This document shows, in pieces, positions 25,267-33,208 of a stretch of 64,000 nt of DNA. The first letter of the stretch is position 1. Each line of letters begins with the position of its first letter. This DNA is from Cryptosporangium aurantiacum. Its GTDB lineage: Bacteria; Actinomycetota; Actinomycetes; Mycobacteriales; Cryptosporangiaceae. The position numbers and the translations under genes are program-made. The DNA is taken from positions 310,001 through 374,000 of the forward strand of contig NZ_FRCS01000005.1 in assembly GCF_900143005.1 (NCBI RefSeq), read 5' to 3'. The notes under the pieces are model-generated. The model saw only the letters and a list, made by a program, of their open reading frames with translations, was not told the origin of the DNA and ran no database searches.

Positions 25267-26691
25267 ATGGCTGGGTTTGTGGGTCGCGCGCGGGAGTTGA
25301 AGCTGCTGGCTGACCTGTCGACCACCGTGGCAGCAGGCAGCCGTACCGGGAGACCGGGCAAGGCGCTTCTGATTCGCGGGCGGCGGCGAGTGGGAAAGTC
25401 GCGCCTGGTCGAAGAATTCGTGGAGCGGTCCGGACTGCCCAGCCTGTACTTCACGGCCGTAGGTGGGTCGTACACCCAAGATCTGGCCGGTTTCAGTGCG
25501 GCGGTAGCGGAGTCCGACCTGCCGCAAGCCCACCTTGCAGTGGACTTCGGTGCGCCGCAGACGTGGGACGCCGCTCTCACCATGCTCGCGCAGGTCCTCC
25601 CGACAGACACTCCGAGCGTGGTGGTCCTGGATGAGCTGCCCTACCTGGTCCGCGAAGACGCTACCTTCGAAGGTTCGCTCCAGAAAGCATTCGACCGAGC
25701 ACTCTCTCGCTTGCCGGTGTTGCTAATTCTGATCGGATCGGACATCGGCATGATGGAGGAGCTGAACACCTACGGCCGACCCTTCTATCAACGCGGCACA
25801 GACCTTGTCGTCCCCCCACTGAACCCAGCCGAGATCGGCGACATGCTGGGGCTGACCTCTGCCGACGCCTTCGACGCCTTCTTGGTCACCGGCGGTCTGC
25901 CGCTCATTCTGGAGGAGTGGCCCGACGGCGCTGACTTGTGGACCTATCTGGCCGCTGCTCTCGACCGCCCGACATCGCCGCTCCTCGTCAGCGGGGAACG
26001 GGTACTCGCAGCGGAATTCCCCACCGAGACTCTCGCGCAACAGGTACTCGCTGCTATCGGCAACGGGGAACGCACGTTCACGCTCATCGCGAGAGAGGCA
26101 GGCGGCATGTCGCCGGCCACGCTGAGCAGGGCCTTGAACGTTTTGGTCTCACGCCAGATGGTGACGGCGGAACTTCCACTATCGACACAGCCCAGCAAGC
26201 TGACTCGCTACCGAATCAGTGACCCCTATCTACGGTTCTGGTTGGCCTTCGTGCGGGCAGGAATTCCCACGATTGAGCGCGGTCGCGGAGAGCTAGTGCT
26301 GCGAGGTATCCAATCACGCTGGACGGATTGGCGAGGCCGCGCGATCGAGCCGGTGGTCAGAGATGCCCTGTGGCGTCTCGCTGACGACCAGCTGCCAAGC
26401 GGCAGCGACGTGATCGGCAGCTATTGGACGCGCACCAACGATCCGGAAATCGATATCGTCGCGGCTGACCGCAGTCCAGTCGCAAAGCACATCGCGGCAG
26501 TCGGATCCATCAAATGGCACGACGAGGCAGCCTTCGACGTCAGAGACCTGGCTCGGCTGGCCCAGCACCGCGACCGTTTGCCCGGAACGACGCCCGAGAC
26601 CCCGCTTTTCGCCGTCAGCCGGACGGGCACCAGGATTGACGGGCTGAAAACCCTCACTCCGGACGACCTCATTCCCGCCTGGCCCCTTTGA
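25267..26691 (+). CDS. AAA ATPase with winged helix and degenerate DUF234-like nuclease domain
   Basis: 474 residues. Residues 1-230 are an archaeal-type STAND/AAA ATPase: FVGRARELKLL start, Walker A GRRRVGKS and Walker B VVVLDELPYL. A winged helix follows (TLIAREAGGMSPATLSRALN, then KLTRYRISDPYLRFWLAFV). The C-terminal ~120 residues match DUF234-type PD-(D/E)xK-like domains: EIDIVAADR keeps the Asp, but the expected ExK reads SIK, so Glu is replaced by Ser. ATG 25267 has GAGGAGC upstream. Such ATPases are widespread on islands and their role is unknown; the winged helix and the upstream inverted repeat suggest self-regulation. Confidence 0.88.
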   Translation: MAGFVGRARELKLLADLSTTVAAGSRTGRPGKALLIRGRRRVGKSRLVEEFVERSGLPSLYFTAVGGSYTQDLAGFSAAVAESDLPQAHLAVDFGAPQTWDAALTMLAQVLPTDTPSVVVLDELPYLVREDATFEGSLQKAFDRALSRLPVLLILIGSDIGMMEELNTYGRPFYQRGTDLVVPPLNPAEIGDMLGLTSADAFDAFLVTGGLPLILEEWPDGADLWTYLAAALDRPTSPLLVSGERVLAAEFPTETLAQQVLAAIGNGERTFTLIAREAGGMSPATLSRALNVLVSRQMVTAELPLSTQPSKLTRYRISDPYLRFWLAFVRAGIPTIERGRGELVLRGIQSRWTDWRGRAIEPVVRDALWRLADDQLPSGSDVIGSYWTRTNDPEIDIVAADRSPVAKHIAAVGSIKWHDEAAFDVRDLARLAQHRDRLPGTTPETPLFAVSRTGTRIDGLKTLTPDDLIPAWPL

Positions 26692-26711
26692 TCGGGCTCT
26701 CGACGCCGACC

Positions 26712-26731
26712 TAAATGCACCATGGCGCAGA
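26712..26731. other. Putative attachment-site arm next to copy E
   Basis: TAAATGCACCATGGCGCAGA matches the arm before copy B (23011-23029) at 18 of 20 positions, although copies B and E have diverged in the msrA-derived part. This indicates that integrases of the same specificity made both junctions. Confidence 0.6.
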
Positions 26732-26736
26732 CGACT

Positions 26737-26873
26737 GACACCAGCCGTACCTGAGTGACGCCAAGAACCTGTACGGCTACCGCAACCACGGGCCGAACGG
26801 GCTGAGCTGCCCCATCGGCATCAGCGCCATGCCAGCGCAGACCTCCGTCGAGGCTCCGAGCGCCGCGCACTGA
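26737..26873 (+). repeat. msrA 3'-end repeat, copy E
   Basis: An in-frame but drifting MsrA tail: [14 protein letters not shown] has lost the first recycling Cys (Cys to Arg), and a Pro has become Leu (AKNLYG). It ends in APSAAH and a TGA. This divergence fits an older, non-functional junction copy. Confidence 0.93.
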
Positions 26874-26983
26874 CGCGGTAGCACTTGCAGCCCGTCTAGT
26901 TCACATCTGGCGTCAAATCGCGCAATCTTGCAGCCTGCCCATCCGGCTCGGCCAGGGCACTTCTTGCGCCTTAATCTCGACGA

Positions 26984-27793
26984 GTGAACCGGGTGGGGAC
27001 AGTCTCGTCGAAGTGGGTTGGGCCGGGTGATGTGGCCAGAATCCATCGGAGTAGTCGCGTCGCAGCAGTTGCCCTCAGCGCGGTGACGCTGGTCGTGATC
27101 ATTGCACTCAAAGAGAGCGGGCTGCAGCTGACCCAACGCGCACTCGCCGGCTACGGAGTAGGGCTGCTCTTCGTCGCGTTGCATGTCGCGGCGTTCTGGC
27201 GCGTCTCGCGGCGGCGGCCGAGCGCGTTCCTTCTCGGCCACCATCGGGGGCGACCAGTCTTCCTCGCAGCCACGCGGCCGATAGACCATGCCCTACTACC
27301 GATGTTCACCGGCATCGCCGCCGGGTTCCTGACCTTCGATCCGGATCCATTCGTCAGCCCAGGGGTCCGCGCCGCTCTCATCGGTGCGTCCGCGCTGTTC
27401 GCAGGCGGCATATTCGGCTGCGCCGTGTGGCTCACGCTGTTCCGCAGACCCTTCCTCACGCTCAGCACGGACGGCCTCGCGGTCCGATGGTCGAACGGCC
27501 CCGTTCAGGGCCTGATCCGCGCCCTGGCCTGGGATGCCTTGGCGCCAGGCGGTCCACCACTCCCACCGCAGAACGCCCGAACGATCTGGCTCAGGGTTCA
27601 GCCCGCGCTACCGCCGGTGCCCGGAGTTGCCGCGCCGGGGTGGTTCAGAGTGGAGGCACGATGGATGTTCGTTGATCCGTGCTTCCTCGCCCACGCGATT
27701 CACTACTACCGCGAGCACCCCGAGGCCCGAGACGGCATCGGCACGCCCGAAGGCCACGCCCAACTGTCGGCGACTCTTCCCCGACTCCGGTGA
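26984..27793 (+). CDS. Membrane protein of unknown function, paralogue of the 30.0-30.8 kb gene
   Basis: 269 residues with membrane helices near 25-45, 52-70, 105-125 and 130-150, then a cytoplasmic domain (LSTDGLAVRWSNG) reminiscent of a PH-like fold, and a helical C-terminus (FLAHAIHYYREHPEARDGIG). It aligns along its length with the protein encoded at 30037-30789 (FLLG near helix 2, then FLERAIAYYHLDPGERALIG). The stop codon lies inside msrA repeat copy F, so the last residues may be new. Function unknown. Confidence 0.8.
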   Translation: MNRVGTVSSKWVGPGDVARIHRSSRVAAVALSAVTLVVIIALKESGLQLTQRALAGYGVGLLFVALHVAAFWRVSRRRPSAFLLGHHRGRPVFLAATRPIDHALLPMFTGIAAGFLTFDPDPFVSPGVRAALIGASALFAGGIFGCAVWLTLFRRPFLTLSTDGLAVRWSNGPVQGLIRALAWDALAPGGPPLPPQNARTIWLRVQPALPPVPGVAAPGWFRVEARWMFVDPCFLAHAIHYYREHPEARDGIGTPEGHAQLSATLPRLR

Positions 27794-27865
27794 AGGTCCC
27801 AGGCGCGGCGCACTGACGTTCTACGTTCGACCCTGGGGAGGCCCGGCACCGACGGGCCGCCCGCC
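27783..27865 (+). repeat. msrA 3'-end repeat, copy F (right edge of the island)
   Basis: Only the last ~10 codons are recognisable (TPVKVPGAAH, then TGA at 27814-27816), but the post-stop region also matches: TGACGTTC, and a hairpin GGCCCG/CGGGCC at 27840-27858 where the msrA terminator would be. It overlaps the stop codon of the preceding gene. It is the last copy seen, so it may mark the original chromosomal junction. Confidence 0.7.
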
Positions 27866-28011
27866 CTGCCTCGCTCCCGCTAGTTGGAGCCCGCTCGCGC
27901 GCTCGGCGCCTCTCTAGCCTCTCTCGCTGAGCCGGGTAATCGCGGCGGAGTCGCGAACACGCCGTCAGAGGACGGGCCTCGTCACCAGGCAGCGTTGACA
28001 CTGGTTCTGAG

Positions 28012-28743
28012 ATGCGAGACAACGGTCTGACTTATGCAGCGATCCTGGAGATCACAGCCCGCGAAGCCCAGTACCGCGGACTAGAGATCGACAGCAGCGA
28101 GCGCGACAAGGTACTCCACGTAACCATCCGCCCCGGAGCTAACTTCGGGCCGGCACGAGACCGCACCGGCGCGACCTTTTGGACCACCGGGACCGGGGCC
28201 TTTCTCTGCGACTTCGACGACTGGCAGTGGGTGCGCACGGACTACACGTCTGCCGACCAGGAAGAAGCACTCCGCGACATCACCGAGGTCGCCGCCAGGT
28301 ACTTCCGCGGAGACGGCGTGGAGTCCGTGCTGACATCCCGATGGCTGCGACGCCAGCGACGCATTCTCAGGCTCGACATTGACGGGCAGACCGTGAACCT
28401 GCAGAGGCGGACCGGCCCTGTGGAGGCAACTCCGGCGGACTTGACGGTCGGGCGCTTGATGACGAAAGACGGCGTCCTGTTCGGCTATCTCGCCCTGGAC
28501 ACCCAGCAGCTGATGTGGAGGCAGCGCGTGAGCCCCCTGCGGGTTCGGCGCTGGTCAGAGACCAAGCGACGTTACAGGCTGGATCTTCTCGACGACTGGG
28601 ATGACGGTTTCCTGGAAAACGACGACGAAGCCGAGCTTGCCGCTGGGCGGTTCGCGTTCAAAGGCGAGATCTACCTATACGAGGAACAAACGGATGACGA
28701 AGCGCGCACCGCCCTGACGGAGCGGTTCGCCGGCTGGGAATGA
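28012..28743 (+). CDS. Hypothetical protein
   Basis: 243 residues, soluble and acidic; no family recognised. It begins MRDNGLTYAAILEITAREAQ, contains a charged central part with many Arg (SRWLRRQRRILRLDIDGQTV) and ends with an acidic helix (EEQTDDEARTALTERFAGWE). Length, codon usage and an intact frame support coding. ATG 28012 has no clear ribosome-binding site, though a TTGACA lies about 17 bases upstream. It sits just right of the msrA island. Confidence 0.7.
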   Translation: MRDNGLTYAAILEITAREAQYRGLEIDSSERDKVLHVTIRPGANFGPARDRTGATFWTTGTGAFLCDFDDWQWVRTDYTSADQEEALRDITEVAARYFRGDGVESVLTSRWLRRQRRILRLDIDGQTVNLQRRTGPVEATPADLTVGRLMTKDGVLFGYLALDTQQLMWRQRVSPLRVRRWSETKRRYRLDLLDDWDDGFLENDDEAELAAGRFAFKGEIYLYEEQTDDEARTALTERFAGWE

Positions 28744-28834
28744 GAGCGCTCGATGACCGTAGGTCGGCCGATCACCCTTGCTCGCGGAGCGGTCGCACGC
28801 CAACTCCTGCTGGCCGCACCACCGCGTTAGTTCT

Positions 28835-29692
28835 TCACGGAAGCCTGCGGTGCCACCGAAGAGCGACCACTGCCGCGGTGGTCAGCAGAATGAGGAACTT
28901 CAGCCACAGGCCGCCGTTGCCCGAAATCGGCGCGAGCTCGTCGCTGAGGTTCCAGGCGGCGTGCATCAAAATCGCCGCGAGGACGCCGCCGCGCAGGCGT
29001 TCGGTGACGAAGAGCATGAGGTAGGTGAGCGGGAAGAGGCTCAGGAAAAACACCAATCCGTGCTGGGTGAACAGGTCGTCGTCGTGCTGCCCGGTGCCGG
29101 GCAGAAAGAACAGCGGGACGTGCCAGAGGCCCCAGGCGGCTCCCAGCACCGCTGTGGTCGCGACCCGGCTGTAGACCTGCCGCAGGCGTGGCTGTACGTA
29201 GCCCCGCCAGCCGAACTCTTCCGCTATCGGGCCGGCGAGCAACGTGTAAACCAGCGCGATCAGCGGCCCGCCGACATCAGCGACGACCGAAGCGGCGTGA
29301 TCCGGGATCGCCGACAGATCGTTCAGATTCACCAGGAACGCCGCACCTACCGGTGCGATCCCACCCAGCAGCACCGCCGCCACTGGCGCGCCGAGTGACC
29401 AGCGCGTGCGAGGTCCTGGACGCGATTCCCCGCGACGCCGCAACCACATGATCAGCGCGGCCAGAGATGGGCCGCTCGCCGCGAGGGCGAACACCAGCAG
29501 CCCAAAGCCTTCCTCGATGTTCATCCCCAGCGCTCCCAACAGCGCCCAGGGAACCCAGGTCACTACCAGACACACGGCCGCGAATTCCAGTAACCGCCGG
29601 CGGAGCAGTCCACGTTCGACGGGTTGGTGGGAGGCCAGCGCGGACTCGCCCGGCGCCCCGGCATCCATGCCGGGTTGGTGCAACTCGGTCAT
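28835..29692 (-). CDS. CPBP-family intramembrane metalloprotease
   Basis: 285 residues, about eight membrane helices. The CPBP/Abi motifs are clear: EEFGWRGYVQPRL (motif 1, Glu-Glu-Arg), WGLWHVPLFF (motif 2, His) and HAAWN near the C-terminus (motif 3). This family includes the CAAX prenyl protease Rce1 and bacterial bacteriocin-immunity proteins; the substrate here is unknown. No bacteriocin-like gene is adjacent. Confidence 0.92.
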   Translation of the reverse strand: MTELHQPGMDAGAPGESALASHQPVERGLLRRRLLEFAAVCLVVTWVPWALLGALGMNIEEGFGLLVFALAASGPSLAALIMWLRRRGESRPGPRTRWSLGAPVAAVLLGGIAPVGAAFLVNLNDLSAIPDHAASVVADVGGPLIALVYTLLAGPIAEEFGWRGYVQPRLRQVYSRVATTAVLGAAWGLWHVPLFFLPGTGQHDDDLFTQHGLVFFLSLFPLTYLMLFVTERLRGGVLAAILMHAAWNLSDELAPISGNGGLWLKFLILLTTAAVVALRWHRRLP

Positions 29693-30036
29693 CGAGCGTC
29701 CATCTCAGTCGGCGGCAGTCATGCGCGCGAGGTCGCGGGATTCGCGAGTTCTGTCGCGTGCACAGAGAGTCTGGGCGGCGCGGGGCTGCTCGCGCGTCAA
29801 CCTCAACGGGTAACCACCGGCAGTACTTCAGAGCGACCCGAGTGGGTCGGGCCAGCTCAGCGCCGCGACGATCGACGCGGACCTCCACCAGACCACCAAC
29901 GGCGTACCGCGATAACTAACGCCCGCTCGGTGGTGCGGAACCGCGCGTTACTCGCCGAGGCGCCGCAGCAGGTCGGCGAAGCGCTCAGAGCCACCAGGTG
30001 TTCGGTGCAGTCGTCGTCGTCCGCCGGGCCGAGTAG
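29693..30036. other. Gene-free stretch
   Basis: I see no gene. A short hairpin, CGACCC-4 nt-GGGTCG (29834-29849), could terminate transcription, but neither neighbour ends here: CPBP starts at one edge and the - strand membrane gene ends at the other. Confidence 0.35.
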
Positions 30037-30789
30037 CTACTTCTCGTCCGCGCGCAACGCCCGGAGCCCATCGGCGGTGCCGATCAGGGCGCGCTCTCCG
30101 GGATCGAGGTGGTAGTAGGCAATCGCTCGCTCGAGGAAGGTCGGATCAATCACGGTTCGGCTGGACGCCGAGGTTCTGATCCAGTGATAACCGCGCGGAC
30201 CCTGCGGGCGGCCGGGGATGCGATCGCTCCTGTGCTGCGGAACGGTGTGGTCGGCCAGTACCCACACGCCGCCGACTCTGTCCTGGTGGACGGATCCCTC
30301 GCCGGGATAGAGCGTGCTCCACGGGATCACCCGACGTCGAAGGATCCAACGGCAGATTATGGCTTCCGACGTGAGCCGAAGGCCCGAAGGCTGCACGATG
30401 CTCGCGATCCACGGGCCGAGGATGAGCAGCGCGAAAACTGCGGAGAACCACCTGAATGACCAGTCTAGTGACTCCATGGTCACGAGCTGGGTCCCGACGA
30501 GGAACATCGGGAGCGGCTGCATGGACAGGATCGAATTCGCTGTCGCAAACGCCGGCCGCTGGCGGAACGTGCCGAGGAGAAAGGTCTTCGGAGCGTTTCG
30601 GCTCTGACGCTCGGTGAGGTTCCACCATCCCCAAACAAGCGCGGCCGCGACAACGAACGGCAGCAAGGCGAGCCACAGGGACAGTTCGTCGGCCAGAAAT
30701 GACGTGCTGAGCACCAGGCCGAAGACCACGAGCCCGGCGACGACCGCCAAGAGCCGGGTCTGCCGAACAGCCGTCACCATCGTCACCAC
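30037..30789 (-). CDS. Membrane protein of unknown function, paralogue of 26984-27793
   Basis: About 250 residues. Helices near 12-30, 38-55, 85-105 and 112-130 are followed by a domain with LTSEAIICRWILRRRVIPW and VWVLADHTV, and a C-terminal helix FLERAIAYYHLDPGERALIG. Layout and C-terminal motif match the island gene at 26984. The start is either the codon at 30789 or the ATG at 30780. Function unknown. Confidence 0.78.
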   Translation of the reverse strand: MVTMVTAVRQTRLLAVVAGLVVFGLVLSTSFLADELSLWLALLPFVVAAALVWGWWNLTERQSRNAPKTFLLGTFRQRPAFATANSILSMQPLPMFLVGTQLVTMESLDWSFRWFSAVFALLILGPWIASIVQPSGLRLTSEAIICRWILRRRVIPWSTLYPGEGSVHQDRVGGVWVLADHTVPQHRSDRIPGRPQGPRGYHWIRTSASSRTVIDPTFLERAIAYYHLDPGERALIGTADGLRALRADEK

Positions 30790-30911
30790 GCCCGACTGTC
30801 GGATTCCTAGGGGTCGACCGTAGCGGCATGCATCGACCCGGTTAGCCTCTGCGCTGCAGCTCGGAGTGTGATTTAGCGGACGCGACGCCGACTAGGGGGT
30901 TCGCCCGGGTC

Positions 30912-31232
30912 ATGCCTGCAACGAACGCGGACGGCCGCTGCTGTCCGACCATGGCGGAACAGCTCGCCTGGGAGTGCGACCAGCACGACGACCCGTTCGA
31001 ATGCTCGGACGCACTGATCGACTACGACCTTCGCTTCGACGAGTACGGCCTCATCGTTCATAACGGCGGCAGGTCAGTGCTCCTGATCCAGTTCTGTCCC
31101 TGGTGCGGCACCCGCCTCCCCGACTCTTGCCGGGAGCGCTGGTTCGACGCCCTGGAACAACGAGGCATCGAACCGTGGTCTGCCGAGATGCCGGTCGAGT
31201 TCGAGGACGATCGGTGGCGGCGTGCCAGCTGA
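30912..31232 (+). CDS. DUF6980-like small protein
   Basis: 106 residues, highly patterned: RCCPTMAEQLAWECDQHDDP, then EYGLIVHNGG, IQFCPWCGTRLP, RERWFDALEQRGIEPW and a final Trp-rich DDRWRRAS. The CC and CxxC cysteines suggest a zinc site. It matches the DUF6980 family as I remember it; the function is unknown. The ATG is preceded by GGGTC only, so translation signals are weak. Confidence 0.85.
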   Translation: MPATNADGRCCPTMAEQLAWECDQHDDPFECSDALIDYDLRFDEYGLIVHNGGRSVLLIQFCPWCGTRLPDSCRERWFDALEQRGIEPWSAEMPVEFEDDRWRRAS

Positions 31233-31242
31233 GGTGCGAGGA

Positions 31243-31599
31243 CGTTCCGTAAGTGCTTGTCCGGATCGGTGTGACGAGGGATCAAGCCCGACAGCAGGCA
31301 TGGGATGTGCGGTTGCCGGGGTGTGGATTGGCGCTGGCCGGATGGCCCAGGCCACGGCAACTCCGTGATCGGCAGCGGTATAGCTTTCGGATGATGGAAA
31401 CGGGCGCAGGGTTCGGATACAAGATCGAGTGGCTTGCGGTGCGTTCCCTGAGCGCCGAGGCTATACAGCCTGGCAGGGCCGGTGATTTGAGTTCGCTCTG
31501 GCTGATGGGCTGAATCTGCGCGGTGGGCCGTCACCGGATGGTTCGCGGCGGTGTTGAGCCGGTCGTGGCGGACCGATCCGGACAAGCACTCACGGAACG
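31243..31599. mobile_element. 357-bp element with 28-bp terminal inverted repeats (MITE-like)
   Basis: The ends 31243-31270 and 31572-31599 are inverted copies matching at 27 of 28 positions (left end begins CGTTCCGTAAGTGCTTGTCC). The interior has no intact transposase; an 86-codon frame there is not recognisable. I see no clear target-site duplication. It is most simply a miniature element or internally deleted insertion sequence mobilised by a related transposase elsewhere. It separates the DUF6980 gene from the MerR gene. Confidence 0.85.
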
Positions 31600-31630
31600 C
31601 CCTCTGAAGGCCTCCGGTTCTGCCATTGGG

Positions 31631-31654
31631 TTGAGTCTCAAGCGACTTCAGAGT
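31631..31654 (+). promoter_or_regulatory. MerR-type promoter/operator
   Basis: TTGAGT at 31631-31636 (-35-like) is followed by the dyad CTCAAG-CGA-CTTCAG (31637-31651), the spacing and sequence style of MerR-family autoregulated promoters. The MerR gene starts 15 bases further on. Confidence 0.55.
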
Positions 31655-31668
31655 GCAGGCTCGTCCCC

Positions 31669-32472
31669 GTGAACGAAGGCACGGAGATCGGCCAGCTGTC
31701 GCGGCGCACGGGCCTGCCGGTGCACACGATCCGGTTCTGGTCCGAGTGTGGTCTGGTACCGGCTACCGAACGCACAGCCGGTGGTTACCGCTTGTTCGAC
31801 GCCGCCGCTGCCGAGCGCCTCGATCTCGTCCAGATGCTGCGCGAACTGGGCATCGGCCTCGACGACGTCCGCGACGTCCTGGCTCGCCAGGTCAGCGTGG
31901 CAGACGTGGCCGCGGTGCAGGTGCGAGCCCTGGACGCTGAGATCCGTGCCCTCCGACTGCGCCGCGCCTTGCTCCGGGTTATCGCGGAACAAGGCGCCAC
32001 GACAGAGGAGACACTGCTCATGCAAAGGCTCACGCGGCTGTCCGCGAACGAACGGCAGCGCATCATCGACGAGTTTGTCGACGGCACCTTCGCCGGAGTC
32101 GACCTCGGCGACGACGCGAAAGTGGTCGTCGACTGGATGCGCGAGCTGCCCGATGAGCTGCAGGACGACCCGACGGCCGCTCAGGTTGCTGCCTGGGTCG
32201 AGCTGGCCGAACTGGTCGCCGACGACGACTTCCGCCAGCGGATCAAGCGGATCGCGGCTTCCGGCTCGGCAGTCAGTTGGATTGAAGGCTACGAATCGCG
32301 GTCGGTGATCCTCACGGTGGCGAATCGAGCCTTGGCCGAGGGAACAGCACCGGCTTCGGCCGACGGCCAGGCGCTGCTCGAACGGATCATCGATCCCGAC
32401 TTGCCGTCCGCTCGCCAGCAGGAGCTGCGCCGCTGGCTGGAGGTCGTCGCCGACGCGCGAGTGGAGCGCTAA
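31669..32472 (+). CDS. MerR-family transcriptional regulator
   Basis: 267 residues. The N-terminal winged helix is typical (IGQLSRRTGLPVHTIRFWSE, then TAGGYRLFDAAAAERL), followed by a coiled-coil dimerisation helix (about 75-110). The C-terminal 150 residues are an undefined helical effector domain without the Cys pattern of metal sensors. The start is GTG 31669. A MerR-like operator overlaps its own promoter. No obvious target gene is adjacent, since a minisatellite follows. Confidence 0.9.
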   Translation: MNEGTEIGQLSRRTGLPVHTIRFWSECGLVPATERTAGGYRLFDAAAAERLDLVQMLRELGIGLDDVRDVLARQVSVADVAAVQVRALDAEIRALRLRRALLRVIAEQGATTEETLLMQRLTRLSANERQRIIDEFVDGTFAGVDLGDDAKVVVDWMRELPDELQDDPTAAQVAAWVELAELVADDDFRQRIKRIAASGSAVSWIEGYESRSVILTVANRALAEGTAPASADGQALLERIIDPDLPSARQQELRRWLEVVADARVER

Positions 32473-32992
32473 TGGCAGCTCATCGCCGTTCTCCACGGCC
32501 GGGATGAGGGTCCGTCCGCCATGCCCGCGTTCGACTGGGTTCTCGCTGCCGCCCGAGCGCGCTGGGTGGGTTGACCCGCCCGAACGGGCGCCGACTCGCC
32601 TCGCGCAGGCGCAGCGCACAGGCGCAGCGCACAGGCGCAGCGCACAGGCGCAGCGCACAGGCGCAGCGCACAGGCGCAGCGCACAGGCGCAGCGCACAGG
32701 CGCAGCGCACAGGCGCAGCGCACAGGCGCAGCGCACAGGCGCAGCGCACAGGCGCGGCGCGCCTCCCTCGGCGCGCCTCCCGCGGCGCGCTGGTGCGGCG
32801 CTCAAGTGCGGCGCGCTGATGCGGCGCGGGGCTCGGCCGAACGATGCGGTCGGGGGCTCGTCCTGGCGAGCCCTCGGCCCCATCATTCCGGGCGGCCACC
32901 AGGAGTCCGGCCCGACGGTAGGCGCTGTCTTCGTGGCGCCCCCGAGGAAGGGCTCGGTAGCGGCCGGGCAGGGCGGGGCATCGAGCGGCGCC
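32473..32992. other. Non-coding stretch holding a minisatellite
   Basis: Apart from the 13-bp tandem repeat (32606-32748) and a following run of GGCGCGC-type sequence (32750-32830), no gene is supported. Long frames here exist only because the repeat unit lacks stop codons in every frame. Confidence 0.6.
32606..32748. repeat. 13-bp tandem repeat, 11 copies
   Basis: The unit CAGGCGCAGCGCA is repeated eleven times without a mismatch, then decays. As 13 is not a multiple of three, each strand encodes a 13-residue periodic pattern in all frames. Perfect identity suggests recent expansion and likely length variation between strains. Confidence 0.97.
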
Positions 32993-33151
32993 TTACCGCG
33001 AGTACTCGTTGTCCGGAATCCAGAGATACTCGTCGATGGCCACCAGCACCGTGGCTTCCAGGCTCCGCTGCCCGATGTCCGCCCAGCGGCGAAGCGCCTC
33101 TGCCCGTGCACTGTCGAGGCGAACGACGATCACCGTCTCCGAGTCAGTCAT
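32993..33151 (-). CDS. Small RHH-like protein
   Basis: A 52-residue frame, ATG 33151 to TAA 32993. TVIVVRLDSARAEALRRWAD followed by GQRSLEATVLVAIDEYL looks like a ribbon-helix-helix: a beta strand then two helices, as in CopG-type antitoxins. No toxin partner is adjacent; the sigma factor lies upstream on the same strand, so it may simply be an orphan regulator. Confidence 0.6.
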   Translation of the reverse strand: MTDSETVIVVRLDSARAEALRRWADIGQRSLEATVLVAIDEYLWIPDNEYSR

Positions 33152-33208
33152 ACCGGCAGGCTAGGAGCGGCAACCCGGCAACTTCACACCAAGCCGCATG
33201 CGGTCGAG

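Noticed and set aside
31648-33111. A 487-codon frame on the - strand and a 244-codon frame on the + strand (32504-33238)
   Set aside because: They run antisense to the MerR gene and through the 13-bp minisatellite, whose unit has no stop codon in any frame. The protein pattern is a repeat artefact.
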